Positions 25,276 through 34,776 of a DNA stretch of 64,000 bases are shown here, one piece after another. The DNA is from Desulfotalea sp. (GTDB taxonomy: Bacteria > Desulfobacterota > Desulfobulbia > Desulfobulbales > Desulfocapsaceae). Within the stretch, counting starts at the first letter, position 1. Each line of letters begins with the position of its first letter. Made by a program: the position numbers and the translations under genes. Where the stretch lies: contig NVXR01000017.1 in assembly GCA_002733995.1 (NCBI GenBank), forward strand, positions 1 to 64,000, in the 5' to 3' direction. The notes below the pieces were generated by a model that was not told the DNA's origin, made no database searches, and saw only the letters and a program-made list of their open reading frames with translations.

Positions 25276-26277
25276 ATGGATTACTCTATTCAACTCACAT
25301 TGTGTCTGGTTCTGGACTTCATCTTGGGAGACCCTAGGTGGTATCCCCATCCAGTACGAGGTATTGGCTGGCTGTGTAGCAAAAGTGAGTTGTTGTTTAG
25401 AAAGTACATCAAAGACGTATACCTTGCGGGGTTTTTGACTGTTTGCGCCGTGATAAGTAGCACGGCAATCATCGTCATAACCGTACTTGTTATATCTCTA
25501 CACATATCTGTCTCTCTGGAACAGATTATCGCTGTAGTTTTTATCTATATGGCTCTTTCCACAAAAGACCTCCTTGTACATAGCAACCACGTTTACACTG
25601 CGCTTTTATCTTCAGACCCTATTGCAAATGGCCGCAGGGAAGTTGCTAAAATTGTAGGGCGAGATACCGGTGGCTTGAACCAAGAGGGGATAGCCAGGGC
25701 CTGCATAGAGACCGTGGGCGAAAATATGGTTGATGGTTCGACTTCGCCTCTTTTCTTCGCGGTTCTTGCAAGTTTATGCTCACCTCTGGTAGCCCTCAGT
25801 CCCATTGGCTGTTCAGCCGTGGGGATTTTTGCCTATAAGGCAATAAACACAATGGATTCAATGATAGGTTATAAAAACGAACACTATATCCTTTTTGGAA
25901 GAGTAGCTGCAAAACTTGATGACATCGTCAATTACCTTCCAGCCAGGATGAGTGGCCTGTGTCTTATTGCCTCCGCATACCTGCTTCGACTCGATGGGGC
26001 CAATGCTACAAAAATATATTTTCGAGATAACGACAAACACTCAAGTCCAAATGCTGCACACCCCGAGGCCGCAGTTGCCGGAGCATTGACTATACAACTG
26101 GGCGGCCCCTCTTCATATTTTGGCGAAATAGTAGAAAAGCCATTCATTGGCGACACTATTGTGCAAATAAGTCATCGGCATATCAAGCAGGTGAACCGAC
26201 TGGTCGTTGTTGGGATTCTGATTTTTACTACCTGTCTTTTGGGGTGTCGCTACCTGCTTTACATTGTTGCCTCTTGA
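25276..26277 (+). CDS. cbiB: Adenosylcobinamide-phosphate synthase
   Basis: 333 residues, membrane protein. The start LDFILGDPRWYPHPVRGIGWL is the family signature. RDTGGLNQEGIARACIETVGENMVDGSTSPLFFA and AYKAINTMDSMIGYKNEHY follow, then the NDKHSSPNAAHPEAAVAGALTIQLGG block. It links aminopropanol (phosphate) to cobyric acid, completing cobinamide. The start abuts the stop of the fusion gene. Called cobD in some species. Confidence 0.94.
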   Translation: MDYSIQLTLCLVLDFILGDPRWYPHPVRGIGWLCSKSELLFRKYIKDVYLAGFLTVCAVISSTAIIVITVLVISLHISVSLEQIIAVVFIYMALSTKDLLVHSNHVYTALLSSDPIANGRREVAKIVGRDTGGLNQEGIARACIETVGENMVDGSTSPLFFAVLASLCSPLVALSPIGCSAVGIFAYKAINTMDSMIGYKNEHYILFGRVAAKLDDIVNYLPARMSGLCLIASAYLLRLDGANATKIYFRDNDKHSSPNAAHPEAAVAGALTIQLGGPSSYFGEIVEKPFIGDTIVQISHRHIKQVNRLVVVGILIFTTCLLGCRYLLYIVAS

Positions 26278-26340
26278 TTATTCGATGATTTTGCTCTATT
26301 TTCCAACCATTTAACTTTTTGCCTGCTACTTTAGAATACA

Positions 26341-26488
26341 GATAACTATTCAGGTAGCTCTCCAATATCGCTACAACTACCTCCTCTAACTGCTCGGCAA
26401 TACTTCAATGCCGTTATTCAGGCGTGAAGCATACGGATAGAGGCTATTATCGTAGGTGGAGGTCGTTAGACTGCTGCTCAATAACTAC
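26341..26488. repeat. Dispersed intergenic repeat, copy 3
   Basis: Left end TAACTATTCAGGTAGCTCTCCAATA, right end TGGAGGTCGTTAGACTGCTGCTCAATAACTAC, an imperfect inverted pair. It lies between cbiB and ndk. Left end matches copy 1 (CAGGTGGCGCTCCAATA), and an inner block matches copy 2 in reverse. Confidence 0.55.
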
Positions 26489-26569
26489 AAGTAATGAAAC
26501 AGCTTATTTACAGATACGTTGCGCTTGAAACGGCAGCATCACATTTATATTTTTGAGGAGAAATTAAAA

Positions 26570-26983
26570 ATGGAAAGAACATTTGCTATCATTAAACCTA
26601 ACGCTTTTGCCGATGGAAACAGTGGCAAGATCTTGGGCCGTATCTACGAAGAAGGCTTCAAGGTTGTAGGTCTGAAAAAACTGTATATGAGCATTGTAGA
26701 GGCGGAAGGCTTCTACCACGTCCACCAAGAAAAGCCATTTTTCGGCGAATTAACTGACTTTATGGCAAGTGGGCCATGTATCGTTATGGTTCTTGAGGCG
26801 GAGGGTGCAATTAAGAAATGGCGCGATTTGATGGGGGCCACTAATCCAGCTGATGCGGCCCCGGGAACACTGAGGAAAGAATTTGGTCAATCACTGGGAG
26901 AAAATGCCACCCATGGTTCTGACGCTCCTGATACTGCAGCCTTTGAAATTGGTTACTTCTTTTCAGGCTTAGAGTTGCTGTAA
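26570..26983 (+). CDS. ndk: Nucleoside-diphosphate kinase
   Basis: 137 residues from the ATG at 26570 (GAGGAG upstream). FAIIKPNAF at the N-terminus and [12 protein letters not shown] with the phosphorylated His115 are the family signature. It transfers phosphate from ATP to other nucleoside diphosphates. Monocistronic, with a hairpin after it. Confidence 0.95.
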   Translation: MERTFAIIKPNAFADGNSGKILGRIYEEGFKVVGLKKLYMSIVEAEGFYHVHQEKPFFGELTDFMASGPCIVMVLEAEGAIKKWRDLMGATNPADAAPGTLRKEFGQSLGENATHGSDAPDTAAFEIGYFFSGLELL

Positions 26984-26993
26984 TCTTTTTGCC

Positions 26994-27022
26994 AGCTTAC
27001 AGTTGAGCAACGGCTGTAAGCT
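26994..27022. terminator. Hairpin between ndk and xseA
   Basis: AGCTTACAG and CTGTAAGCT form a perfect 9 bp stem, with T5 before and A6 after it that can extend the stem. The two genes converge here, so it may serve both. There is no clear unpaired T run on either side. Confidence 0.5.
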
Positions 27023-27078
27023 AAAAAATCTTACTCTGGTTGATTTCGTTGCTCTACAAAGAATAGCGCTTTTTTCGC

Positions 27079-28440
27079 TTAGGTGGCTGAGCTATCATGG
27101 CCCAGCACCACACAGTCAACATCTCCTTTATGCAAAAGCACATTTAAGATGTCACCTTCATTCAGTTTCGAACTGTCCGTCACAACCTGGGTCGGTTTCC
27201 CCGCAGTATTCTTTTTTCTCACAACAGAATAACCTCTTGCCAATGTTGCCAGAGGACTGACGCTGTTAAGGAGTGCTGCCTGGGAACCTAATTTGGCTTC
27301 ATGACGCGCAAGACTGTGCTGGATATGGCCAATGAGTTCTTTCTTTAGATGTAACAGATGTTTTTCCTGCACACTGATTTTGGCAAGGGGGGCCTGTGCT
27401 GCAAGCTTGGCCTGACACACCTGTAATCTATTCTCCTGACCCGACAAATAGTCTGACATCGCCTGGATAAGATACGATTTACTCAGAGTTAACCGGTGTC
27501 CCCCCTCGTTGAGTTTATTGCCAAAGCCACTCAGTAGTTTTAAACTGTGGTTGAGGCGTATCTCTTGGGAGGAGAGCATCTGTGCAAAACTTCGCTTGAG
27601 TCGTTTTTCCAGGAGGGCAATATGTGCCAGCAACTGGCTTGAATCCGAGGTCAGGACCTCCGCGGCAGCTGTTGGAGTAGGGGCACGGAAATCTGCACAA
27701 AAATCGGCAACGGTAAAGTCGACTTCATGTCCTATTCCGGTTATAATAGGGGTTTTACATTGAAAGATAGCGTCGGCAACACATTCAGCATTAAACCCCC
27801 AAAGGTCCTCCAGCGACCCTCCACCACGGCATAAAACAATAGCGTCAATCCCTGCTAAGGTGTCCGCAAATTGTATAGCTTTACTGATGTCTGCCGGTGC
27901 ATCTTTGCCCTGTACAAGGACCGGAAGGATCTGAATATGTAAGGGAGATTTTCGGGTTCGAACTATTTTTAAAAAATCCTGAAGTGCTGCCCCCGTCGCA
28001 GAAGATATAACAATTATTTTTCTCGGAAAGGCGGGTAGTTCTTTTTTGATCTCCCTGTCAAAATAACCCTTCTGTGCAAGCTTCTCTTTAAGTGCCTCAA
28101 ATTCTTTCTGTAACTTCCCTTTGCCAAACATCTCGACACTATCAACAATAAGCTGATAATCACCCCGAGGTTCATAGACCGTTACTCTGCCAAAACAAAT
28201 AACATCCTGCCCATCACGCAGTTCAAGGCTTACATATCTTTTCTGCTGCTTAAAGAGTACACCGCGAATCTGGGCATTGCTGTCTTTTAAGGTAAAGTAC
28301 GAATGGCCAGAATATGGGGTCTTAAGATTTGATATCTCGCCGCTTATGCGAACAAATCGATACTCACTTTCTAGATTGTTCTTAATTGCTTTGGTCAGTT
28401 GTGAAACTGTGAGAATAGTCTGATCTTTTGAACTGTTCAT
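27079..28440 (-). CDS. xseA: Exodeoxyribonuclease VII large subunit
   Basis: 453 residues. N-terminal OB fold: SGEISNLKTPYSGHSYFTLKD, then GVLFKQQKR. Catalytic part: PRKIIVISSATGAALQDFL, then VLCRGGGSLEDLWGFN, TGIGHEVDFTVADFCADFRAPTPTAAAEVL. A long helical region to the C-terminus ends in RGYSVVRKKNTAG. It degrades single-stranded DNA as a complex with XseB, whose small gene is not seen next to it. Confidence 0.95.
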   Translation of the reverse strand: MNSSKDQTILTVSQLTKAIKNNLESEYRFVRISGEISNLKTPYSGHSYFTLKDSNAQIRGVLFKQQKRYVSLELRDGQDVICFGRVTVYEPRGDYQLIVDSVEMFGKGKLQKEFEALKEKLAQKGYFDREIKKELPAFPRKIIVISSATGAALQDFLKIVRTRKSPLHIQILPVLVQGKDAPADISKAIQFADTLAGIDAIVLCRGGGSLEDLWGFNAECVADAIFQCKTPIITGIGHEVDFTVADFCADFRAPTPTAAAEVLTSDSSQLLAHIALLEKRLKRSFAQMLSSQEIRLNHSLKLLSGFGNKLNEGGHRLTLSKSYLIQAMSDYLSGQENRLQVCQAKLAAQAPLAKISVQEKHLLHLKKELIGHIQHSLARHEAKLGSQAALLNSVSPLATLARGYSVVRKKNTAGKPTQVVTDSSKLNEGDILNVLLHKGDVDCVVLGHDSSAT

Positions 28441-28580
28441 GTGGGTAAAGGTAACTAAAAAAGAATGAATGACAGAGGAACCGTTTACGAATGGACAGAG
28501 GTTCTCCTATAGATTATATTGCGCACCTACAGACTATAGTAAATTTTAAACAAAACATAAACCTTATGGAGGAAAATCGC

Positions 28581-29276
28581 ATGTCCACAGAGAATGCGTT
28601 TAATAAACGCCTAACTGAAGAAACAACAATGGATCAGGTTGAAGGCCTGCTAGAGCATTTTAATCTACCACCAAAAACTGTCATATTTATTCGGAAAAAC
28701 CAGCGTATAATCCAGGTATTTATTGGCTTGCTCATCGCCGCAGTTGTCGCTTGGGCTCTTTACGGTTCTTACATGGAAAAGCAAAGAGAAGAAGCAGCCA
28801 CTGCTTTATCCATCGCTTTAGAAAAACCTGCAGCAGAGCAGGCTACTGCACTTTCGAATATTGTTGCTCAATATGGCAGAACATCCTCTTCAACCTGGGC
28901 TGCGGTAGAACTTGCTCATCTTGACATGAAGAACGGTAACTTCACAGAAGCAGCCGTAAAATATGATGCCCTGAAACAAAAAGTCGACGCAGAGAATCCC
29001 TTAAAACCGCTGGTTATCTATGGACTTGCCCAGGCGCTTGAGGCAAGTGCAAAATATACTGAAGCTTCTAGCCAGTATAACGCTCTAAAAGAATTTAAAG
29101 GCTTTGAATCGATAGGTTATATTAGTCTCGGCCGTATAGAAGAAACCCAGGGTAACTACCCAAAAGCCATCGCTATATTAAATAACTTTGTTCTTTCGGT
29201 AACTGGTGACCCTTCTTTTACACAATCACACAACGAGATTGAAGCTAAGATAGCTCGTTTAAAGGCATTACAGTGA
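28581..29276 (+). CDS. Membrane-anchored TPR protein (YfgM-like)
   Basis: 231 residues from the ATG at 28581, preceded by GGAGGAAA. One membrane helix at about 45-65 (FIGLLIAAVVAWALYGSYM) splits a short N-terminal cytoplasmic part from a periplasmic region with TPR-like helical repeats (NFTEAAVKYDAL, KYTEASSQYNALK, NYPKAIAILNNF). Proteins of this shape (UPF0070/TPR_21) help envelope protein folding near SecYEG, so a chaperone role is an inference. It overlaps panC by 4 bp, suggesting coupling. Confidence 0.75.
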   Translation: MSTENAFNKRLTEETTMDQVEGLLEHFNLPPKTVIFIRKNQRIIQVFIGLLIAAVVAWALYGSYMEKQREEAATALSIALEKPAAEQATALSNIVAQYGRTSSSTWAAVELAHLDMKNGNFTEAAVKYDALKQKVDAENPLKPLVIYGLAQALEASAKYTEASSQYNALKEFKGFESIGYISLGRIEETQGNYPKAIAILNNFVLSVTGDPSFTQSHNEIEAKIARLKALQ

Positions 29277-30121
29277 AAATTTTCACCAGTCCAGAGCAGA
29301 TGGGTGAATGGTCAAACGCGAGACATCGTGAGGGAAAAACCATAGCCCTCGTCCCCACAATGGGATGTCTGCACGACGGTCACCTCAGTCTTATTGACAA
29401 GGCAAAAGAGTATGCCGATTTAGTCATAGTTTCTATTTTTGTAAATCCTATGCAATTTGGCCCAGGAGAAGATCTTGACGCCTACCCAAGACAGTTGGAG
29501 ATAGATTGCTCACTTATAAAATCCCGTGGTGCCGACCTCATTTTCGCACCTGCCGAGACGGACATTTATGACAGCTCTTTTCAAACGTGTATCTCGATCA
29601 CAAAGCTTGCCTCCGGGTTATGTGGTGCCAATAGACCGGGCCATTTTGATGGTGTAGCTACTGTTGTCACCAAGCTCTTCAATATAACACGTCCTGATTT
29701 TGCAGTTTTTGGTCAAAAGGATTTTCAGCAACTGGCGATTATCACTCAACTGGTAAAGGATTTAAATATTCCTCTGCAGGTCATTGGCTCTCCTATAGTA
29801 AGGGAGACAGATGGCCTTGCCATGAGCTCTAGAAACAAATACCTCGTCGGCGAGGAGAGACAAACGGCACTCTGCTTGTCCCAATCAATTGCAAGGGCTA
29901 AAGAACTTGTGCGTGACCTTGCGGTCCCACAAGATGTGACAGAGATTATTGTGGAGGTAAAAACCATTATTGCTGCATCAGGTGCGACCGTTGAGTACGC
30001 TGAAATTGTGGACAGAAAAACTCTTGTTAGCCAGCAGCAGATTGACTCAAACAGTATTATTGTAGTCGCCGCGAAGATAGGTGGCCATGTTCGACTAATT
30101 GACAATAGCATTTTACAATAA
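29273..30121 (+). CDS. panC: Pantothenate synthetase
   Basis: 282 residues starting with GTG that overlaps the upstream stop. ALVPTMGCLHDGHLSLI carries the ATP-binding HxGH. IFVNPMQFGPGEDLDAYPR, FGQKDFQQLAII and ETDGLAMSSRNKYL are diagnostic. It condenses pantoate with beta-alanine. The gene partner panB is not in the window; coaX at 59124 is the next enzyme of the same pathway. Confidence 0.95.
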   Translation: MKIFTSPEQMGEWSNARHREGKTIALVPTMGCLHDGHLSLIDKAKEYADLVIVSIFVNPMQFGPGEDLDAYPRQLEIDCSLIKSRGADLIFAPAETDIYDSSFQTCISITKLASGLCGANRPGHFDGVATVVTKLFNITRPDFAVFGQKDFQQLAIITQLVKDLNIPLQVIGSPIVRETDGLAMSSRNKYLVGEERQTALCLSQSIARAKELVRDLAVPQDVTEIIVEVKTIIAASGATVEYAEIVDRKTLVSQQQIDSNSIIVVAAKIGGHVRLIDNSILQ

Positions 30122-30193
30122 TTGACGACCGCATTAACTATTTAACAAAGCATAAATTATTATATATTTTTATATAAAAAGAGGAGTACTGAT

Positions 30194-31396
30194 ATGCCAG
30201 GATATGAAATTTTTGGAGACGAAGAAAAAAAAGAGATAATGGATGTTCTGGATACTGGCGTACTTTTCCGGTATGAATTTGGAGAACAGCGAAAGGGTAT
30301 TTACAAGGTTAAAGAATTTGAAGAAAAATTTTCTAAATACTGTAACTCCTCCTACGGTCAGGCAGTAACTTCTGGAACAGCTGCCTTAAAAGTTGCCCTC
30401 ACTGCATTGGGTGTTGGCCCCGGTGATGAGGTCATTACCCAGGGATTTACTTTTGTTGCAACCTGGGAGGCTATTCTAGACGTCGGTGCAACCCCCGTTT
30501 TTTGTGAGATAGACACCACCCTGAATATGGACCCGGTGGATCTAGAAAAGAAAATCACAGCAAAGACAAAATGTATCATTCCTGTGCATATGTTGGGTGC
30601 ACCTGCCAGAATTCTTGAAATTATTGCCCTGGCGGATAAGAAAGAGATCCCGGTTCTTGAAGATGCGGCGCAAGCGGCAGGGGCCAGAATAAACGGCAAA
30701 CATCTGGGAAGTTTTGGCCGTTGTGGCACCTTCTCTTTTGACTCTGTAAAAACTATGACCACCGGAGAAGGTGGCATGGTCATTACCGATGATGAGGAAC
30801 TTTGGCGCACCATGTCTGAATATCATGACCATGGCCATGATCATAAGGTTAATCCCGGTACAAGGGGTGGGGAAGGGCGACGTTTTGTTGGATTTAACTT
30901 CAGAATGATGGAGCTCCAGGGTGCCATTGGTATCGCGCAGCTCGCAAAGCTTGATTATATTGTCAAATCCCAGCAAGCCAACAAGGCTACCTTAAAAGAG
31001 GCTGCCTCCAAGATACCAGGAGTTGCGTTCAGAACACTCGTTGATGAACAGGGTGATTCAGCAACCTTTTTAGCCTTTACGCTGCAGGACAGAGAACATT
31101 GCCTGCGTGTGAATGAATCGTTGAAGGCAGATGGCTGTGGGGCAATTAACTTTGCCGAGAACAGTTGGCATTTCTACCCTAAGTGGGAGCATCTCCTTGG
31201 GGCTAAAAGTCCTATTCATTCAGGCTATCCGTTCAATGATGGCGGTGGCAAAAAACGAATCGTTTACGATCCAAGTGCGTTGCCCCAGTCGGCGGCAATA
31301 CTCGACAGGACACTGGTTTATCCGGTTTCAATAAAAATGGATACCGAGCGGCTTGCAACACTAACAACGGCATTAAAAAATGCCACGAAAGTATAA
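30194..31396 (+). CDS. DegT/DnrJ/EryC1-family sugar aminotransferase
   Basis: 400 residues. PLP-dependent fold type I: SGTAALKVALTALGVGPGDEVI, VLEDAAQAAGARI with the PLP Asp, and FDSVKTMTTGEGGM with the Schiff-base Lys. The N-terminus MPGYEIFGDEEKKEI and the HDHGHDHK stretch resemble the branch that includes KdnA (8-amino Kdo), so an LPS-sugar role is possible. GnnB, which makes 3-amino GlcNAc for lipid A, is another member of the wider family. Substrate unproven. It carries its own ribosome site (GAGGAG) and terminator. Confidence 0.85.
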   Translation: MPGYEIFGDEEKKEIMDVLDTGVLFRYEFGEQRKGIYKVKEFEEKFSKYCNSSYGQAVTSGTAALKVALTALGVGPGDEVITQGFTFVATWEAILDVGATPVFCEIDTTLNMDPVDLEKKITAKTKCIIPVHMLGAPARILEIIALADKKEIPVLEDAAQAAGARINGKHLGSFGRCGTFSFDSVKTMTTGEGGMVITDDEELWRTMSEYHDHGHDHKVNPGTRGGEGRRFVGFNFRMMELQGAIGIAQLAKLDYIVKSQQANKATLKEAASKIPGVAFRTLVDEQGDSATFLAFTLQDREHCLRVNESLKADGCGAINFAENSWHFYPKWEHLLGAKSPIHSGYPFNDGGGKKRIVYDPSALPQSAAILDRTLVYPVSIKMDTERLATLTTALKNATKV

Positions 31397-31406
31397 GCAA
31401 ACAAAA

Positions 31407-31443
31407 AATGGCCTACAGTTTTTAACTGTAGGCCATTTTTTTT
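31407..31443 (+). terminator. Rho-independent terminator after the aminotransferase
   Basis: AATGGCCTACAGTT and AACTGTAGGCCATT form a perfect 14 bp stem with a 3 base loop, followed by a T run. Confidence 0.93.
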
Positions 31444-31453
31444 ATGTTGCGTT

Positions 31454-31532
31454 GCTTAGCAAAGATTCTACCTTGATGACGTCGCCTGCAAGATGATCCG
31501 TTGAGGCGACCAAGGTAACGGAATCTGCTTAG
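31454..31532. repeat. Long imperfect inverted repeat
   Basis: Arm GCTTAGCAAAGATTCTACCTTGATGACGTCGCC (written in parts: GCTTAGCAAAGATTC, then TACCTTGATGACGTCGCC) and arm GGCGACCAAGGTAACGGAATC-TGCTTAG pair with a few mismatches over about 28 bp. It lies between a terminator and the SleB gene. Function unknown. Confidence 0.4.
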
Positions 31533-31565
31533 TACCATCACAGATGGCATATGCAAAGACCAAGG

Positions 31566-31931
31566 CTACTCTTTATAAAATTTATGTGAACCAAATTGAT
31601 TTAAATAGGTGTAGTTGGCTGACCAATATGGCTTAATGCTGTCGAGGTGATAGTGCGTTGCACCTTGGGTGAAATCTTCCGTTTGCAGTGCTAAATACGC
31701 TGATTTCATACACTCTAGGAATGCTTTTGGATCTTCTGGCAAATACGATTCCTTCTGAAAGGTCCAACTAAATTGATAAGGTTCTTGAACTATTGCCTTA
31801 ACCGATAGATGTTGTTCGTTTGCTCTGTTTAAGGTAACCAAGGCAACAGCTACTTGACCTACCTGAGGCTCTGATCTGGCTTCATGATATACATTAAGCG
31901 TTAACCATAATAGTCCTTCAAGTAATGTCAT
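31566..31931 (-). CDS. SleB/CwlJ-type cell-wall hydrolase
   Basis: 121 residues, essentially only the Hydrolase_2 domain: LTLNVYHEARSEPQVGQVAVALVTLNR with the catalytic Glu18, YQFSWTF and GATHYHLDSIKPYW. This fold is a lytic transglycosylase of peptidoglycan. There is no signal peptide or membrane helix, unlike spore or housekeeping forms. Such minimal versions are common in phages, so it may be a phage relic. It stands alone. Confidence 0.8.
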   Translation of the reverse strand: MTLLEGLLWLTLNVYHEARSEPQVGQVAVALVTLNRANEQHLSVKAIVQEPYQFSWTFQKESYLPEDPKAFLECMKSAYLALQTEDFTQGATHYHLDSIKPYWSANYTYLNQFGSHKFYKE

Positions 31932-32284
31932 ATTTTCTCCTGTAAAGAATCACTTATTTCCTGGCCCTACTGCCTGGCTGTCGATATAAGCAGAATCCTT
32001 TAAATAAAAAAGTCTACCCAGCTTTTGTTACGATTGAAAACGTGTGAAATCGTCCTACACAGCAAACAAAAATATACAACATTTCCTTGGAGCGTCAAGT
32101 AAATATAATCCGTCACACAGCCCTACCCGAAGTAGGAATAAATGAATATTTTCTTGCTAAATCAAAGAGATGCCGCGCTTGCAGGCGGGCCCCGTTAGGA
32201 GCGACTAAGTAGTTAGGTTTTACGATTTTTTTTACATACAAAACAAGGTGTTGTTTACCATGAAAAAAAATATCACTAGCCAAA
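31932..32284. other. Intergenic region between sleB-like gene and lpxC terminator
   Basis: About 350 bp with no gene that I can support and no clear RNA family. Confidence 0.4.
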
Positions 32285-32319
32285 GAAAAACGCGTATTTT
32301 CAATATTGAAAATACGCGT
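32285..32319 (-). terminator. Terminator of lpxC
   Basis: ACGCGTATTTTCAAT followed at once by its reverse complement, a perfect 30 bp palindrome at 32290-32319. On the minus strand it is followed by TTTTC, fitting a terminator for lpxC. Confidence 0.75.
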
Positions 32320-32351
32320 AACGTTCTTCGGTCGGTTACAGAATTAACTAT

Positions 32352-33341
32352 CTATGCAAGTGAGCCTACAGGTAAACTATTGCTGTGAAATGTAGGAAAG
32401 AGTGACTTACTTGCGGGTCTGGAAAAATTAACGATATTTTCTAAGGCCGAAAAGCGACCATCCGTGTTCATTTCGAACATTTCCCAACTACCAGGAGATG
32501 CAACAATTGCCTGCATAAGTCCAAAATGTTGCGCATGCCCCGCCTTATACGCTTGGACATGTCCAAGTACTGGACCGCCCAAAAGTGCGAGGTCACCAAC
32601 AAGATCAAGAACCTTATGGCGAATAAATTCATCCTTATAGCGCAGTCCATCTTCATTTAGCACTGACTTTCTATTCCAGTGAATTGCAATAACATTAGCA
32701 AGAGAACCACCAAGCGCTAAACCGTTTGCCCAAAGTTCCTCAACCTCTTCGACGTAGCCGAAAGTTCGAGCCTGGGCTATTTCGTCGCCGAACTGGTCGG
32801 AGAAAAAATCAAATGTATATTTCTGTGTTTTGATCACCGTATCGTCAAAACAGATCTCACCGGTTACCTTTAAGCCCTCATAAGGGGAAATCGAAATATG
32901 CTTATCCCCATCGATGTAAGAAATGGGCTTGGTAATTCGGAGTACTTTTCTGAACCCATTTTGTTTTCTTTTGCCACTGTCACGAAGCATTTTAAAAAAG
33001 GGCCCTGCGGAACCGTCCATTATAGGGACCTCAGTTGCATCTATTTCAACATCGGCATTATCAATACCAAAACCATGCAACGCTGCCATGAGATGCTCTG
33101 TCGTTGAGATCTTGAAATGATCATTACCGAGTGTCGTTGCAAGGCGAGTATCAACGATCTTATCCATGTGAGCAGGAAGTGCTGTACTGGTTGGCATATC
33201 CGTTCTGAAAAAACGAATACCACTATTTATGCTTGCGGGCTTGATAGAAAGATTGACTGTTCTACCCGAGTGAAGACCGACACCACAGCAACTCACAGAT
33301 TCTTTTAATGTATATTGATGGGGGTCTAGAGATAATGACAT
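32352..33341 (-). CDS. lpxC: UDP-3-O-acyl-N-acetylglucosamine deacetylase
   Basis: 329 residues. Zinc-binding motifs: STTEHLMAALHGFGID (first His), FIRHKVLDLVGDLALLGGP with His and Asp. GVGLHSGR near the N-terminus is typical. It carries out the committed step of lipid A synthesis in the cytoplasm. Divergent from nothing nearby; lpxK is upstream on the same strand, 218 bp apart. Confidence 0.95.
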   Translation of the reverse strand: MSLSLDPHQYTLKESVSCCGVGLHSGRTVNLSIKPASINSGIRFFRTDMPTSTALPAHMDKIVDTRLATTLGNDHFKISTTEHLMAALHGFGIDNADVEIDATEVPIMDGSAGPFFKMLRDSGKRKQNGFRKVLRITKPISYIDGDKHISISPYEGLKVTGEICFDDTVIKTQKYTFDFFSDQFGDEIAQARTFGYVEEVEELWANGLALGGSLANVIAIHWNRKSVLNEDGLRYKDEFIRHKVLDLVGDLALLGGPVLGHVQAYKAGHAQHFGLMQAIVASPGSWEMFEMNTDGRFSALENIVNFSRPASKSLFPTFHSNSLPVGSLA

Positions 33342-33559
33342 TGTATTTCCTTGTGTTGTTTTGAACTTTTAACAACATATGCAAATACCTTGCCACCTTA
33401 ACATCACAACGCTACCGTGTCCGTATGCTGCTGATTCTACACAGTAAGCAAGACTTCGCCGCGATTATACATTCTAATAAAACGTGTGGTAAAAAAACCA
33501 CACCATGGTAGATCTATTGTTTTTTTAACACAAAAAGAGGAAGACCACAGGCAGGTAAC

Positions 33560-34606
33560 CTAACGTTTACATGGAATGTTTTTCAAAATGTAATCGTTGA
33601 ATGCTGATTCAGGTTGCTGTTTAATTTGTAGAACGAATAGCGGCAGGGTAAAATGATACTCTTTAATTTTAACAAAATCCTTCGCTGTTGTGATCAAACA
33701 TCTTGCCTTCTTCTCTGTTGCCTGTGAACACAGAGCGGTAATCACTTGCTGATCATAGGGGCTATGATCTTGATATGCTTTGCTGCCGACAAGATTTATA
33801 CCAAGATCACTTAGAGTGGATTGCACCCGATCTGGCTGTGCTATAGCACAGAAGGCATACGCATCCTTTATCCCAGTCACGTTAACTCTGTTTTCAGCCT
33901 GATCAACAACTATAGACTCACTGAGCACAGATACATAAAGAGGAATCTCCGGAAATCTTTCCTGCAAAAGCGCTCCGAATAAATCGCTGCGTTTTTTGTT
34001 TTCTTTATTTTGTCCGGTAATCAAAAATGCGCTTGTCCTCTTCAGCGCCGCAACGGGTTCTCTCAATGGGCCCCCAGGGAAAATCCTGCTGTTCCCTGCA
34101 AGAGCGCTTGCGTCGAAAAGAACTAAATTAATATCCCTTGAAACGGCCATATGCTGGAAGCCATCATCCAAAAGGATAATGTTTGCCCCCAGATGATCCA
34201 CGGCGTATCGAGCAGGAAATATACGCTTTTTACCGGTAACCACGGGAACACCAACAAGAGATTGGGCTATTAGGATAGGTTCATCTCCTGCAGAAGTGGC
34301 ATCCATCAAAATAGACTTGCCATCACTTACCACATTAACAGTAGCCTTTGATTTTCCGCCGTAACCACGGCTTATAACGGCAGGTTTTAGCCCGGCTGCC
34401 TGCAACATCTGGGCGAGATGAATTACTGTTGGGGTTTTTCCAGTACCACCAAGCACAAGATTGCCAACGGAGATAACAGGTGCTCCGGGATTTTCTTGTT
34501 TGAATACTTGTTTTGTATACAATAGCTCTCTAAACTTCATGATGAGTCCGTACAGTGGGCCCAAGGGACGACCGAAGAAAAACAGGGAATTCAACTCATT
34601 TGCCAT
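33560..34606 (-). CDS. lpxK: Tetraacyldisaccharide 4'-kinase
   Basis: 348 residues. A hydrophobic N-terminal part (SLFFFGRPLGPLYGLIMKF) and a P-loop VGNLVLGGTGKTPTVIHLA at about 48-66. The later blocks LLDDGFQHMAVSRD and IFPGGPLREPVAAL are typical of the family. It phosphorylates the lipid A precursor at the inner membrane. Reads toward lpxC with a long spacer, so may be transcribed separately. Confidence 0.95.
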   Translation of the reverse strand: MANELNSLFFFGRPLGPLYGLIMKFRELLYTKQVFKQENPGAPVISVGNLVLGGTGKTPTVIHLAQMLQAAGLKPAVISRGYGGKSKATVNVVSDGKSILMDATSAGDEPILIAQSLVGVPVVTGKKRIFPARYAVDHLGANIILLDDGFQHMAVSRDINLVLFDASALAGNSRIFPGGPLREPVAALKRTSAFLITGQNKENKKRSDLFGALLQERFPEIPLYVSVLSESIVVDQAENRVNVTGIKDAYAFCAIAQPDRVQSTLSDLGINLVGSKAYQDHSPYDQQVITALCSQATEKKARCLITTAKDFVKIKEYHFTLPLFVLQIKQQPESAFNDYILKNIPCKR

Positions 34607-34776
34607 AGCTTTTTATCTTAAAATTGATTATCGAATAATTTTATCAATGTTTTTGATTTTGCAAAAACGGTTTCAAAAGACTAATATCATGACTTCGTAG
34701 TATATGCTCACTCTTTTATTCTTGCACTTTGAAGAGGAGAGGGGAGATTCCATTAACTATAAATTTGGAGGAAGGA

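Noticed and set aside
8012..26488. A CRISPR array formed by the repeats
   Set aside because: The copies are far apart, diverged, and have inverted ends with no regular spacing.
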